A stretch of DNA of 28,189 nt from the NCBI GenBank assembly GCA_000435275.1, contig FR883894.1, positions 57,794 to 85,982 on the forward strand, in the 5' to 3' direction. Under the pieces are notes generated by a model, which was given only the letters and a program-made list of their open reading frames with translations, made no database searches and was not told the origin of the DNA. Position 1 is the stretch's first letter, and the number at the start of each line of letters is the position of its first letter. Source of the DNA: Clostridium sp. CAG:557 (lineage in GTDB: Bacteria; Bacillota; Clostridia; Oscillospirales; Acutalibacteraceae). A program made the translations under genes and the position numbers. Positions 6,948-15,217 of this stretch are shown piece after piece.

Positions 6948-7292
6948 ATGAAAGACATAGCCACGTTAAATAAAAATCGAGATTTTAATCGGTTATATTC
7001 GAGGGGAAAATCGTATGTAACGTCGAGTTTGGTGTTGTATGTGCTAAAAAACAGGCAAAAAAAGGTAAGAATAGGAATAACCACAAGCAAAAAGATAGGT
7101 AACGCAGTGCAGCGAAACAGAGCCAGACGAGTAATAAGAGAATCGTGCAGAAAAATAATTTCGAATGTAAAGCCAGGATATGATATCGTCTTGGTCGCTC
7201 GCAAAAAAACGTCTCAAGTAAAATGTGACGTGGTTTTAAAATCGTTGACAAAAATGCTTGGTGAGGCTAACCTTTTAAGGAAAGACGCTTGA
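6948..7292 (+). CDS. rnpA: Ribonuclease P protein component
   Basis: Protein subunit that assists the RNase P RNA in cutting tRNA 5' leaders. 114 residues, strongly basic, with the family signature NAVQRNRARRVIRES at about residues 49-63 and an N-terminal NKNRDFNRLYSRGKSY. Start at ATG 6948, preceded by AAAGG 9 bases upstream; the longer TTG start at 6930 has no ribosome-binding site. Usual place after rpmH, although here a cloverleaf element separates the two by 236 bases. Confidence 0.95.
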   Translation: MKDIATLNKNRDFNRLYSRGKSYVTSSLVLYVLKNRQKKVRIGITTSKKIGNAVQRNRARRVIRESCRKIISNVKPGYDIVLVARKKTSQVKCDVVLKSLTKMLGEANLLRKDA

Positions 7293-7309
7293 AAAAATAG
7301 GAAAGATCT

Positions 7310-7537
7310 ATGATGAAAAAATTCTTTATAAGAATAATTAAATTTTATCAAAGAAATATATCAATAAACAAACCGCCGAGATGCAGATTTTATCCAACGT
7401 GCTCAGAATATGGCCTACAGGCGATAGAACAGCACGGCTTAATAAAAGGTCTTTTACTTACGGGTTGCAGAATTTTGCGCTGTAATCCACTGTTCAAAGG
7501 TGGATATGATCCGGTTCCAGAGCGAAAGAAAAAATAG
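7310..7537 (+). CDS. yidD: Membrane protein insertion efficiency factor YidD
   Basis: 75 residues: an amphipathic basic N-terminus (MKKFFIRIIKFYQRNIS), then CRFYPTCSEYGLQAIEQHG and a GCRILRCNPLFKGGYDPVP tail, which define YidD. It is a peripheral inner-membrane protein that aids insertion with YidC. It starts 17 bases after rnpA and ends 26 bases before yidC, in the conserved rnpA-yidD-yidC order. All three cysteines of the family core are present. Confidence 0.96.
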   Translation: MMKKFFIRIIKFYQRNISINKPPRCRFYPTCSEYGLQAIEQHGLIKGLLLTGCRILRCNPLFKGGYDPVPERKKK

Positions 7538-7563
7538 TAAAAACAAAGCGGAGGACAAAGTAT

Positions 7564-8499
7564 ATGAATTTATTTAACACAATAGGAGACGCACTAGGAA
7601 CGATTTTAGGCTTTATACTATGGTTTTTCTTCGATTTGTTCGACAGTTTTGTTCCAGCGGTGTTCATTTTTGTTGTGATAATCAAAGCAATATCTTTTCC
7701 GTTTGAACTAAAAACGCGAAAAGCTATGCTAAAAAATGCAAAAATCAGTGCAAAAACGCAGGAAATACAAAAAAAATATGCAAATAACAGACAAAAATTA
7801 AATGAAGAGCTAGCAAAGCTTTATGAAAGAGAAGGATTCAATCCGATGGGAGGGTGTCTGCCGCAGCTTTTGCCAATGTTGGTTTTTACAGGTGTTTACG
7901 GGGCTGTTTTTAGACCTTTAACGAATTTGTTTCATATTTCGGCAGAAGCGTTGAGTTCAGCAATTGACACTTTAAAAGCGATGCCGGGGATATCAGGAAA
8001 TTTCAATTCGGTGTATTCACAACTAGAATTAATAAAAATATTTCCTCAAGTGAGCGACAAATTAACGATGTTTACTCCAGAACAAATAAGTGATATATTA
8101 GACTTTAACCGCGGTTTCAATTTTTTTGGACTAGATCTTTTTGCAGTGCCAATGTCGAGCACTTTTTCAACATTAGCGTGGATTTGGCCGGTCTTATCGG
8201 CAGTAACAATGTTTGAGTCGATGATAATTTCACAAAAAATGAGCGGAACAACTCAACAGGCTCCAGGTTGTGCAAAGTTTATTCCTTTTATGATACCTTT
8301 GATTTTTGTGTCGATAACGTTATATGCACCAGCAGCGTTGGGTGTTTATTACACGGTGTTTAATTTAATTTCTTTAATACAAACCGTAATTATGGCGAAA
8401 TTTTTTGGTCCAAAAGCGCTTGAGGCAAAAGAGGAAGCGGCAAGAATCGCAAGGTTAGAGTTGACAGAAGCAAATGAGCCTAGATTTGAAGAAAAATAA
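7564..8499 (+). CDS. yidC: Membrane protein insertase YidC/Oxa1/SpoIIIJ family
   Basis: 311 residues with the Oxa1 fold: a first membrane segment near 29-48 and a cytoplasmic basic hairpin (about 50-90) with FNPMGGCLPQLLPM. Further membrane segments follow near 103-125, 195-215 and 240-280. The charged residue expected in the first segment appears as Lys41 (VVIIKAISFP) rather than the arginine known in SpoIIIJ. There is no lipobox, only an N-terminal hydrophobic stretch at residues 12-25. GGAGG lies upstream. The central periplasmic insert (about 140-185) is longer than I would expect. Confidence 0.93.
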   Translation: MNLFNTIGDALGTILGFILWFFFDLFDSFVPAVFIFVVIIKAISFPFELKTRKAMLKNAKISAKTQEIQKKYANNRQKLNEELAKLYEREGFNPMGGCLPQLLPMLVFTGVYGAVFRPLTNLFHISAEALSSAIDTLKAMPGISGNFNSVYSQLELIKIFPQVSDKLTMFTPEQISDILDFNRGFNFFGLDLFAVPMSSTFSTLAWIWPVLSAVTMFESMIISQKMSGTTQQAPGCAKFIPFMIPLIFVSITLYAPAALGVYYTVFNLISLIQTVIMAKFFGPKALEAKEEAARIARLELTEANEPRFEEK

Positions 8500-8574
8500 G
8501 TTTTTTAAAATAAATTTAAAAGAAGATAGAATAATTTTTGAAGTTTTTTGTCTAAAATACGGAGGTGCACAGTT

Positions 8575-9207
8575 TTGGTAAAGGAAGCAATAGGAGTAGG
8601 AGAAACACTTATTTTGGCACAACAAAAGGCTTGTGAAGAGCTGGGCGTAAAAGAAAAAGATGTCTCTTTTGAGGTTCTTCAGATGCCAGTTAAGAAAACA
8701 TTTGGGCTTTTTGGCGGAAAATTAGCCAAAGTTAAAGCTGTTTTTGAGTTTTCACCAGCAAAAATAGCAGCAGATTATTTGAGAGATATTTTGACAGCTT
8801 ATGGTTTAAAAAATTTCAGTATAGACTATGAGGAATCTCCGGATGGAGTGGCATTGCACGTTATCGGAGGAAATGCGAAAATAGCAATAGGCTATCGCGG
8901 CGACACTCTTGATGCTATCCAGTATCTGGTGGGATTAGTTGCAAATGCCGTTTGTGACTCGTATTACAGAGTTACAATTAATATAAGCGATTATCGAGAA
9001 AGACGAGAAAAAGTTTTAATAAAACTAGCAGAAAATCTTGCATCAAAAGTGCTCCGAACAAAAAAATCTATAGAATTGGAGCCAATGACGCCATACGAAC
9101 GTAAAGTTATACATACGACAATTGAAAATATTAGCGGAGTAAAGTCTTGGTCTGAAGGCGAAAATTTACAGAGACATCTTATCGTAGCTCTTGATGAATC
9201 AATTTAA
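8575..9207 (+). CDS. jag: RNA-binding protein Jag/KhpB (Jag_N, KH, R3H)
   Basis: 210 residues from TTG 8575, chosen because GGAGGTG sits 7 bases upstream; a TTG at 8548 is in frame but would include that ribosome-binding site. Domains in order: Jag_N (about 1-50, VKEAIGVGETLILAQQKACE with KKTFGLFGGKLAKV), KH (about 75-145, with IGYRGDTLDAIQYLVG) and R3H (ERREKVLIKLAENLASKV, then EPMTPYERKVIH). The family is linked to cell-wall and division control through RNA binding. The gene follows yidC, as in most Firmicutes. Confidence 0.94.
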   Translation: MVKEAIGVGETLILAQQKACEELGVKEKDVSFEVLQMPVKKTFGLFGGKLAKVKAVFEFSPAKIAADYLRDILTAYGLKNFSIDYEESPDGVALHVIGGNAKIAIGYRGDTLDAIQYLVGLVANAVCDSYYRVTINISDYRERREKVLIKLAENLASKVLRTKKSIELEPMTPYERKVIHTTIENISGVKSWSEGENLQRHLIVALDESI

Positions 9208-9217
9208 TTTTTTGTTT

Positions 9218-9244
9218 AGGTGATTCGTTTTGAATCGCCTTTTT
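9218..9244 (+). terminator. Intrinsic terminator after jag
   Basis: Nine-pair stem AGGTGATTC / GAATCGCCT (one G-U) with loop GTTTT, then TTTTT. Begins 10 bases after the jag stop. Separates the rpmH-jag unit from mnmE. Confidence 0.85.
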
Positions 9245-9298
9245 GATTTACGGCTCATTGAAAGGTATTTGCGGCGAATCCGGGAATGTTTCAGAGAA

Positions 9299-9346
9299 AG
9301 CACGGCGCCAGCTCCAACACAAAATGCAGTCTGCGCAGCGCCGTGT
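9299..9346 (+). other. GC-rich stem-loop upstream of mnmE
   Basis: CACGGCGC (9301-9308) pairs perfectly with GCGCCGTG (9338-9345) around a 29-base loop containing the CTGCGCAG palindrome. It stands 31 bases before the mnmE ATG in an otherwise AT-rich leader. No T-tract follows, so it is not a typical terminator. Function unknown. Confidence 0.45.
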
Positions 9347-9376
9347 CAAAACAAATGAAAAAGAAAGGAGAAGATT

Positions 9377-10744
9377 ATGAAAACAGAAACTATAGCAGCA
9401 ATCGCAACGGCACAAGGGCAGGGCGGAATAGGAGTTATAAGAATTTCTGGCGAGGAAGCGATAGATATTGCAGATAAAATTTTTAAAGCGGTATCGGGGA
9501 AAAAACTAAAAGAAATTCCTGGATATACCGCGAAATTTGGAAAAGTTTGCGACAAAGATGAAGAAGTTGATGAAGCAGTAGCTTTAGTTTTTAGAGCGCC
9601 GCACAGTTACACTGGTGAAAATGTGGTAGAAGTTTCGTGTCACGGCGGGTTGTATATAACAAAAAGGATTTTGCGATTAATTTTTGAAGCAGGTGCGCGA
9701 CCTGCAGAGCCGGGAGAGTTCACAAAAAGAGCTTTTTTGAATGGAAAAATAGATTTAATAAAAGCAGAGTCAGTGATGAAAATTATTGAGGCTACCGGGA
9801 AAAATGCAGCTAGAGTGGCTGTTGCAGTTAACGAAGGAGCTATTAGCAAAAAAGTAGAAGTTATAAAGAATGAACTTTTGGAATTATCTGCACGACTGTC
9901 AGTGTGGGCGGATTATCCTGATGATGAATCGATAGATGTGGATTTTGATTCTGTAAAAGAAATATTGGTCGAAGTAAAAAGGCAACTAGAATTTTTAATA
10001 AAAAATTACGATACGGGAAAAATTTTGATAAATGGAGTAAAAACAGCAATCGTCGGGGCACCAAACGTAGGAAAATCGACGTTGATGAATATGCTTTCTG
10101 GGGTAGAAAAAAGTATTGTAACAGATATTCCTGGAACAACACGAGATATTGTGGAGGAGACAGTGAATATTGGGGATATCACACTTAGAATTTCTGATAC
10201 AGCGGGAATTCGAAAAACTTCTGATTTGGTCGAAAATATAGGAGTAAATCGTGCGAAAGCCTGCGCAAAATCTGCAGAACTAGTTCTTTTTGTAATTGAT
10301 GGTTCTAGAGAGTTAACTGAAGAAGAAATAATTTTACTTAAATCTATAAAGGAAAATAAATCAATTGTAGTTTTAAATAAATGCGATTTAATTCGACGAG
10401 TAGACGGCAATTATCTAAAAGATTTCGCAGAAGAAATGGTCGAAATATCAGCAAAAAACGGTGCAGGAATAGAATTTTTAAAAGAAAGTATTTTAAAGGT
10501 TCTAGGAACTGAAAAAATAGAGCCATCAGAGGGTATTTTGGTATCAGAAAGACAGTTTATAGCGGTAAAAAATGCGTTAAAAAGTATTGAGAAAGCACAG
10601 GAAGCAATAAATATGGGACTGACTTTAGATGCCGTAACGGTTTCAATAAACGATGCACTGGATGAACTTTTTGAATTAACTGGTGAGAAAGTGACTCAGG
10701 TGGTAGTGGATAAAATTTTTTCAGATTTTTGTGTAGGAAAATAA
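9377..10744 (+). CDS. mnmE: tRNA modification GTPase MnmE
   Basis: GTPase that works with MnmG to install the carboxymethylaminomethyl group at uridine 34 of certain tRNAs. 455 residues. N-terminal tetrahydrofolate-binding domain (about 1-118, with TIAAIATAQGQGGIGVIRISG), helical domain, and a G domain inserted in it: G1 GAPNVGKS (227-234), G2 PGTTRD (252-257), G3 DTAG (274-277), G4 NKCD (334-337). It ends with the catalytic FCVGK (Cys452). AGGAG lies upstream of the ATG. Confidence 0.97.
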   Translation: MKTETIAAIATAQGQGGIGVIRISGEEAIDIADKIFKAVSGKKLKEIPGYTAKFGKVCDKDEEVDEAVALVFRAPHSYTGENVVEVSCHGGLYITKRILRLIFEAGARPAEPGEFTKRAFLNGKIDLIKAESVMKIIEATGKNAARVAVAVNEGAISKKVEVIKNELLELSARLSVWADYPDDESIDVDFDSVKEILVEVKRQLEFLIKNYDTGKILINGVKTAIVGAPNVGKSTLMNMLSGVEKSIVTDIPGTTRDIVEETVNIGDITLRISDTAGIRKTSDLVENIGVNRAKACAKSAELVLFVIDGSRELTEEEIILLKSIKENKSIVVLNKCDLIRRVDGNYLKDFAEEMVEISAKNGAGIEFLKESILKVLGTEKIEPSEGILVSERQFIAVKNALKSIEKAQEAINMGLTLDAVTVSINDALDELFELTGEKVTQVVVDKIFSDFCVGK

Positions 10745-10756
10745 TAAAAATATGAT

Positions 10757-10799
10757 GCGTCGACCAGCGCAGATTTGCAACCTGCTTGACCGACGCTTT
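10757..10799 (+). terminator. Imperfect hairpin between mnmE and mnmG
   Basis: GCGTCG (10757-10762) pairs with CGACGC (10791-10796). After a 2x2 internal loop, CAG and GCAG pair with CTGC and TTG across one bulged C. Followed by TTTAAATTTT. It sits in a 60-base gap inside a normally cotranscribed pair, so it could attenuate rather than terminate. Confidence 0.45.
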
Positions 10800-10825
10800 A
10801 AATTTTGAAAAAAGAAGTGAGTTTT

Positions 10826-12721
10826 TTGAAATATTTTGCAGGAGAGTATGAAGTTTCGGTGATAGGTGCAGGGCACGCGGGTATAGAAGCAGCTTTAGCA
10901 GCAGCTAGACTGGGCTGCAAAACAGCAATCTTCACCATAAACATGGATGCGGTGGGAAATTGCCCATGTAATCCTTCCATTGGAGGTACAGCAAAGGGTC
11001 ATTTGGTGCGAGAAATAGATGCACTGGGTGGAGAAATGGGAAAAACCGCAGATGAATGCTTTTTACAAAGCCGAATGTTAAACCTTGGTAAAGGACCAGC
11101 TGTACACTCTTTGCGAGTTCAGATTGATAGAGAAAAATATAAAAATACGATGAAATATAAACTTGAAAAACAAGAAAATTTGCATCTTAGACAAGCTGAA
11201 ATTGTGGAAATATCACAGATTGAAAATGGAGAATGGGAATTAGTTACACGAATGAACGCTGTTTATCGATCAAAAACGGTTATTATTGCGACAGGAACGT
11301 ATTTAAATAGTAAAATTTTTGTCGGAGAGGTTTCTTTTAAGAGCGGTCCAGATGGAATATTTCCTTCAAGTTTTTTAGGTGAATCACTCAAAAAGCTTGG
11401 TTTGAGTTTACGTAGATTTAAAACAGGTACGCCAGCGCGTGTTTTAAAATCTAGTATAGATTTTTCTAAGTTGGAAATTCAGAAAGGCGATGAAAGAGTA
11501 GTTCCCTTTTCGTATGAATCTAGTAATATAGGTGGAAATCAGGTAGTTTGTCATATCGGGTATACTAATGAAAAAACAAAAGATATAATTTTAAAAAACA
11601 TACGTAGGTCACCTCTGTATTCTGGAAAAATTGAGGGAAAGGGACCAAGGTATTGTCCAAGTATAGAGGACAAAATTGTTAGATTTGCAGATAAAGAAAG
11701 ACATCAATTTTTTATAGAACCTTGTGGTTTAAATACAGATGAGATGTATATTCAAGGAATGTCATCTTCGTTGCCAGAAGAGGTCCAACAACAGTTTTAT
11801 CATACTCTTCCTGGTTTTGAAAACGCTTTGATAATGCGACCGGCTTATGCCATAGAATATGATTGTGTTGATCCAACTCAAATGTATGCCACTTTAGAAT
11901 TTAAAAGTCTTTCGGGACTATTTGGAGCTGGCCAGTTTAATGGAAGTTCTGGTTATGAAGAAGCAGCAGCCCAAGGATTGATAGCCGGAATAAATGCTGC
12001 GTTGAAAGTAAAAAAGAAGCCGGATTTAAGATTGAATAGGGCGTCTTCATATATAGGAACACTTATCGACGATTTGGTAACAAAGGGAGTTAGCGATCCT
12101 TATCGAATGATGACATCTCGTTCTGAGTATAGATTGGTTTTACGTCAAGATAATGCGGATGAGAGGTTAACTCCTATTGGTAGAAATGTAGGGTTAATTT
12201 CTGAAAAACGGTGGCAAAAATTTAAAAACAAACAATTATTAAAAAATGAAGAAATAAAAAGGATAAAGAATTTAGTAATACCACCGTCCCAAAAAGTTAA
12301 TGATTTAATTGTTTCACGTGAAACATCTGAAATTATTTCTGGCTTTCGTATGATTGATTTATTGAAAAGACCTCAACTTACATATGAAAATTTATCAGAA
12401 ATTGATGTAAATCGACCTGAGTTAGATAAGTCAATTTTTGAACAAATAGAGATAGAAATAAAGTATGAAGGATATATAAAAAAACAAATAGCGCAAATTG
12501 AAAAAATGAAAAATTTAGAAGAGAAAAATTTACCTAAAAATATAGAATATTCACAAATATTAGGTTTAAGATTAGAAGCTATAGAAAAATTAAATAAAAT
12601 AAAACCGGAAAATATAGGACAAGCATCAAGAATTTCTGGTGTAAGTCCAGCAGATATATCAGTTTTGTTAATTTGGTTGTCACATAATAAGAAATATGAT
12701 GAAAGGACGAAAAATGAATAA
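10826..12721 (+). CDS. mnmG: tRNA uridine-5-carboxymethylaminomethyl modification enzyme MnmG (GidA)
   Basis: FAD-dependent partner of MnmE. About 631 residues. Dinucleotide-binding GAGHAGIEAALAAARLG begins at residue 14. Family motifs follow: CNPSIGGTAKGHLVREIDALGG, then GKGPAVHSLRVQIDR, GTPAR, and GQFNGSSGYEEAAAQGL. I chose TTG 10826 because the encoded KYFAGEYEV matches the usual family N-terminus. An in-frame TTG at 10805 is also possible and would add 7 residues. The coding sequence contains a perfect parS site (12310-12325) encoding VSRET. It overlaps rsmG by 8 bases. Confidence 0.96.
   Translation: MKYFAGEYEVSVIGAGHAGIEAALAAARLGCKTAIFTINMDAVGNCPCNPSIGGTAKGHLVREIDALGGEMGKTADECFLQSRMLNLGKGPAVHSLRVQIDREKYKNTMKYKLEKQENLHLRQAEIVEISQIENGEWELVTRMNAVYRSKTVIIATGTYLNSKIFVGEVSFKSGPDGIFPSSFLGESLKKLGLSLRRFKTGTPARVLKSSIDFSKLEIQKGDERVVPFSYESSNIGGNQVVCHIGYTNEKTKDIILKNIRRSPLYSGKIEGKGPRYCPSIEDKIVRFADKERHQFFIEPCGLNTDEMYIQGMSSSLPEEVQQQFYHTLPGFENALIMRPAYAIEYDCVDPTQMYATLEFKSLSGLFGAGQFNGSSGYEEAAAQGLIAGINAALKVKKKPDLRLNRASSYIGTLIDDLVTKGVSDPYRMMTSRSEYRLVLRQDNADERLTPIGRNVGLISEKRWQKFKNKQLLKNEEIKRIKNLVIPPSQKVNDLIVSRETSEIISGFRMIDLLKRPQLTYENLSEIDVNRPELDKSIFEQIEIEIKYEGYIKKQIAQIEKMKNLEEKNLPKNIEYSQILGLRLEAIEKLNKIKPENIGQASRISGVSPADISVLLIWLSHNKKYDERTKNE
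12310..12325. promoter_or_regulatory. parS: parS centromere site (within mnmG)
   Basis: TGTTTCACGTGAAACA, a perfect 16-bp palindrome matching the chromosomal parS consensus of Bacillus-type ParB/Spo0J. ParB loads here, clamps and spreads. Located about 2 kb from parB and 8 kb from the origin. Confidence 0.96.
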
Positions 12722-13427
12722 CTTTTGTAATGATGTTTCAAAAATTTTAAAAAAAAGCCATTATGAGTTGACTGAAAAAATGATTAGGCAGTTTGAAAAC
12801 TATACAAACTTATTAATAGAATGGAATAAAAAAATGAATTTAACAGCAATTTTAGAGCCAAACGAGATTGCGGTAAAGCATTTTTTAGATAGTTTGTTAG
12901 TCTTAGATTCATATGAAATTCCTAAGAATGCAAAAGTAATAGATATAGGAACTGGTGCGGGTTTTCCTGGAATTCCTTTAAAGATAGTTCGACCAGACAT
13001 AAATTTAACATTATTGGATAGTCTTAATAAACGCTTAAATTTTTTAGATTCACTGATTTCTTTTTTGGACATTGAAGCTGAATTGGTTCATGCAAGAGCA
13101 GAAGATGCAGGCAAAAAGGCAACGTATCGAGAAAAGTTTGATGCCGTTGTGTCTAGAGCTGTGGCACCTTTGAATATTTTATTAGAGTATTGCACACCTT
13201 TTGTAAAAATAAATGGAGTTTTTTTAGCTTTGAAAGGTAGAAATGCTTGTGAGGAATTAAGCAATTCGAAAAATGCACAGAAAATGTTAAACATAGAAGT
13301 TACCGGATCTAAAGAATTTAGTTTGGTGAATGAAAAAGATAGAAATATTATTATATTTAAAAAATTGTTTAGTAATTCAAATACTTATCCAAGAAACAGT
13401 GCAAAAATTTTAAAAAATCCGTTATGA
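12714..13427 (+). CDS. rsmG: 16S rRNA (guanine-N7) methyltransferase RsmG (GidB)
   Basis: SAM-dependent methyltransferase modifying G527 of 16S rRNA (E. coli numbering). 237 residues from ATG 12714 (MNNFCNDVSKILKKS), with AGGA 6 bases upstream; the frame is open to 12696 but that start lacks a ribosome-binding site. NLTAI and HFLDSL precede the SAM-binding IDIGTGAGFPGIPLKI, followed by the acidic LLDSLNKR and AVVSRAVAPL, all typical. The last 25 residues (after IIIFKKL) are asparagine- and lysine-rich and look variable. Overlaps mnmG by 8 bases. Confidence 0.95.
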   Translation: MNNFCNDVSKILKKSHYELTEKMIRQFENYTNLLIEWNKKMNLTAILEPNEIAVKHFLDSLLVLDSYEIPKNAKVIDIGTGAGFPGIPLKIVRPDINLTLLDSLNKRLNFLDSLISFLDIEAELVHARAEDAGKKATYREKFDAVVSRAVAPLNILLEYCTPFVKINGVFLALKGRNACEELSNSKNAQKMLNIEVTGSKEFSLVNEKDRNIIIFKKLFSNSNTYPRNSAKILKNPL

Positions 13428-13449
13428 ATTTTGAAAACTAATATGGTAA

Positions 13450-13489
13450 AAAAAGTTAGAGTGTTTCACGTGAAACATTCTAGCTTTTT
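13450..13489 (+). terminator. rsmG terminator built around a parS site
   Basis: A 40-base palindrome centred on parS. Transcribed rightward, all 20 positions can pair: AAAAAG, U-G, UAGA, G-U, then the parS arm; about 18 pairs remain once a loop forms. It ends in TTTTT. The two non-palindromic positions become G-U wobbles only in the rightward transcript and would be A-C mismatches in the opposite one. It begins about 20 bases after the rsmG stop. Confidence 0.7.
13462..13477. promoter_or_regulatory. parS: parS centromere site (upstream of parAB)
   Basis: A second perfect TGTTTCACGTGAAACA, 13 bases before the putative -35 of the parA promoter and 74 bases before the parA ATG. ParB bound and spreading from here could repress its own operon; that is inference. 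Confidence 0.97.
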
Positions 13490-13490
13490 C

Positions 13491-13518
13491 TTGATTTTTT
13501 AAACCGATGTGATATACT
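13491..13518 (+). promoter_or_regulatory. Candidate parAB-serS promoter
   Basis: TTGATT (13491-13496), 16 bases, TATACT (13513-13518), ending 32 bases before the parA ATG. It directly follows the parS/terminator palindrome, so the site, the stop of one unit and the start of the next are packed into about 70 bases. Confidence 0.6.
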
Positions 13519-13550
13519 TTTATTATAAAGTTTGAAAAGGAGGGAACAAA

Positions 13551-14333
13551 ATGAAAAAAATAATTGCTGTAACCAATCAAAAAGGTGGAGTAGGAAAAAC
13601 AACAACAGCAGTAAATTTAGCAGCAGCTTTGGGTAAATCAAAGGAAAAGGTTTTGCTGGTAGATATGGATCCACAAGGAAATACAACAAGTGGAGTTGGT
13701 TTAGATAAGAGAAATTTGGGTTGCTCTGTGTATAATGTTTTACTAGAGGTTGATAGAGTTAGTGAAGCTATTAGAAAGACAAATTTTAATAATTTAGATA
13801 TTTTGCCTTCTAATATGGAACTAGCTGGAGCAGAAATAGAGTTAGCTGATATGGAAAATAGAGAAGCAAAATTGAGTCAAGCACTTGCAGCAGCCCAGCA
13901 TCAATATGACTATATAATTGTTGATTGTCCACCGTCTTTAGGCTTAATCACAACAAATGCATTGTGTTTGTGCACATCTGTTATAGTTCCTATACAATGT
14001 GAATTTTATGCGTTAGAAGGGCTTTCTCAGTTGGTAAATACAGTTAGAAGGATAAAAAGAACATATAATCCGGATTTAGAAATAGAAGGCGTGCTTTTAA
14101 CAATGTTTGACTCTAGATTGAAGTTAAATCAACAAGTAGCCGATGAGGTTAAAAGTTATTTTGGGCAAAAAGTATTTGATACATTTATTCCAAGAACAGT
14201 AAAACTTTCAGAATCACCGAGTTTTGGAATGCCTGTAGTTTATTATGATAGATATGGCAAAGGTTCAAGAGCTTATATGAAATTAGCAAAGGAAATTTTG
14301 AAAAAATACAATGAAAGAGGTGATTTTAGATAA
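13551..14333 (+). CDS. parA: Chromosome partitioning ATPase ParA/Soj
   Basis: 260-residue Walker-type ATPase that, with ParB on parS, moves and separates newly replicated origins; in Bacillus Soj also regulates DnaA. Deviant Walker A KGGVGKTT (11-18) with the signature lysines, the MDPQGNTTSG block, and Walker B-like IIVDCPPSLG at about 121-130. No long N-terminal DNA-binding extension, so it is of the short chromosomal type. AAGGAGGG upstream of the ATG. Its stop and the parB start share one base. Confidence 0.96.
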   Translation: MKKIIAVTNQKGGVGKTTTAVNLAAALGKSKEKVLLVDMDPQGNTTSGVGLDKRNLGCSVYNVLLEVDRVSEAIRKTNFNNLDILPSNMELAGAEIELADMENREAKLSQALAAAQHQYDYIIVDCPPSLGLITTNALCLCTSVIVPIQCEFYALEGLSQLVNTVRRIKRTYNPDLEIEGVLLTMFDSRLKLNQQVADEVKSYFGQKVFDTFIPRTVKLSESPSFGMPVVYYDRYGKGSRAYMKLAKEILKKYNERGDFR

Positions 14334-15205
14334 TGTCAGCCAAAAAAAGTGGTTTAGGAAAAGGTCTAGATGCGATTTTTATAGAGAATGAGACAGAAAA
14401 TAAAGCTTCTGTTATGTTAAAAATTTCTGAAATTGAACCAAATAGATCGCAACCTAGGACAGATTTTGATGAAAAAGCACTAGCAGAATTAGCAGATTCT
14501 ATATCGCAACATGGAGTACTTCAACCTCTTTTAGTGCGGCCGATTTCAGCAGATTGTTATCAAATTGTAGCCGGAGAAAGACGTTGGAGGGCTTCAAGAA
14601 TGGCGGGACTATCAGAAATTCCAGCTATAGTTAGAGAGTTATCTGATAGTGAAGTTATGGAAATTGCGCTGATAGAAAATTTACAACGCGAAAATTTATC
14701 TCCAATCGAGGAAGCTTTGGGATATAAATCTTTAATTGAATCTTACAAATTAACACAAGATGAAATAGCGAAGTCTGTTGGAAAGTCACGTTCAGCAATT
14801 GCGAATGCTATTAGACTTTTAAGTTTACCTCAGTCAATTATAGAGTTAATTTCAGAGGGAGCTTTGACAGCAGGTCATGCACGAGCATTGCTTACCTTGA
14901 AAAATTGCGAAGACATAGAAAAAGTAGCGAATAAAGTTGTAGAAAATTTTCTATCGGTTAGAGAAGTTGAAAAATTATGCAAGGATATTTTGGATCGAGA
15001 AGGCTCTGAAGAGAAGCAAGTGAAGCCAATTAGAAAGCGAAATCCATTTTTTGATGAAGTGGAAATTTCTTTAAAAGAAATTTTGGGCAGACGTGTTAAA
15101 GTTAAGGATAAACCAAGAAAAAACAAAGGTGTTCTTGAAATAGAGTTTTATGATAATGATGATTTAGCGAATATTGCAAAATGTCTTGGAGAAAGTAATT
15201 TTTAA
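14333..15205 (+). CDS. parB: Chromosome partitioning protein ParB/Spo0J
   Basis: 290-residue CTP-dependent DNA clamp that loads at parS. N-terminal ParA-stimulating basic tail (KKSGLGKGLDAIF). The ParB/sulfiredoxin-like domain has the CTP-binding GERRWRA (81-87) and ENLQRENLSPIEEA. The helix-turn-helix (about 136-160, QDEIAKSVGKSRSAIANAIR) recognises parS, and a C-terminal dimerisation domain ends in EIEFYDNDDL. Two cognate sites lie upstream in the same window. Translationally coupled to parA (TAATG). Confidence 0.96.
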   Translation: MSAKKSGLGKGLDAIFIENETENKASVMLKISEIEPNRSQPRTDFDEKALAELADSISQHGVLQPLLVRPISADCYQIVAGERRWRASRMAGLSEIPAIVRELSDSEVMEIALIENLQRENLSPIEEALGYKSLIESYKLTQDEIAKSVGKSRSAIANAIRLLSLPQSIIELISEGALTAGHARALLTLKNCEDIEKVANKVVENFLSVREVEKLCKDILDREGSEEKQVKPIRKRNPFFDEVEISLKEILGRRVKVKDKPRKNKGVLEIEFYDNDDLANIAKCLGESNF

Positions 15206-15217
15206 AGGAGTTTTTTT

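Noticed and set aside
8548..8574. Upstream TTG start for jag
   Set aside because: It would place the GGAGGTG ribosome-binding site inside the coding sequence and has none of its own.
10006..10410. 134-codon minus-strand frame inside mnmE
   Set aside because: Antisense shadow of the MnmE G domain, whose motifs are all intact on the plus strand.
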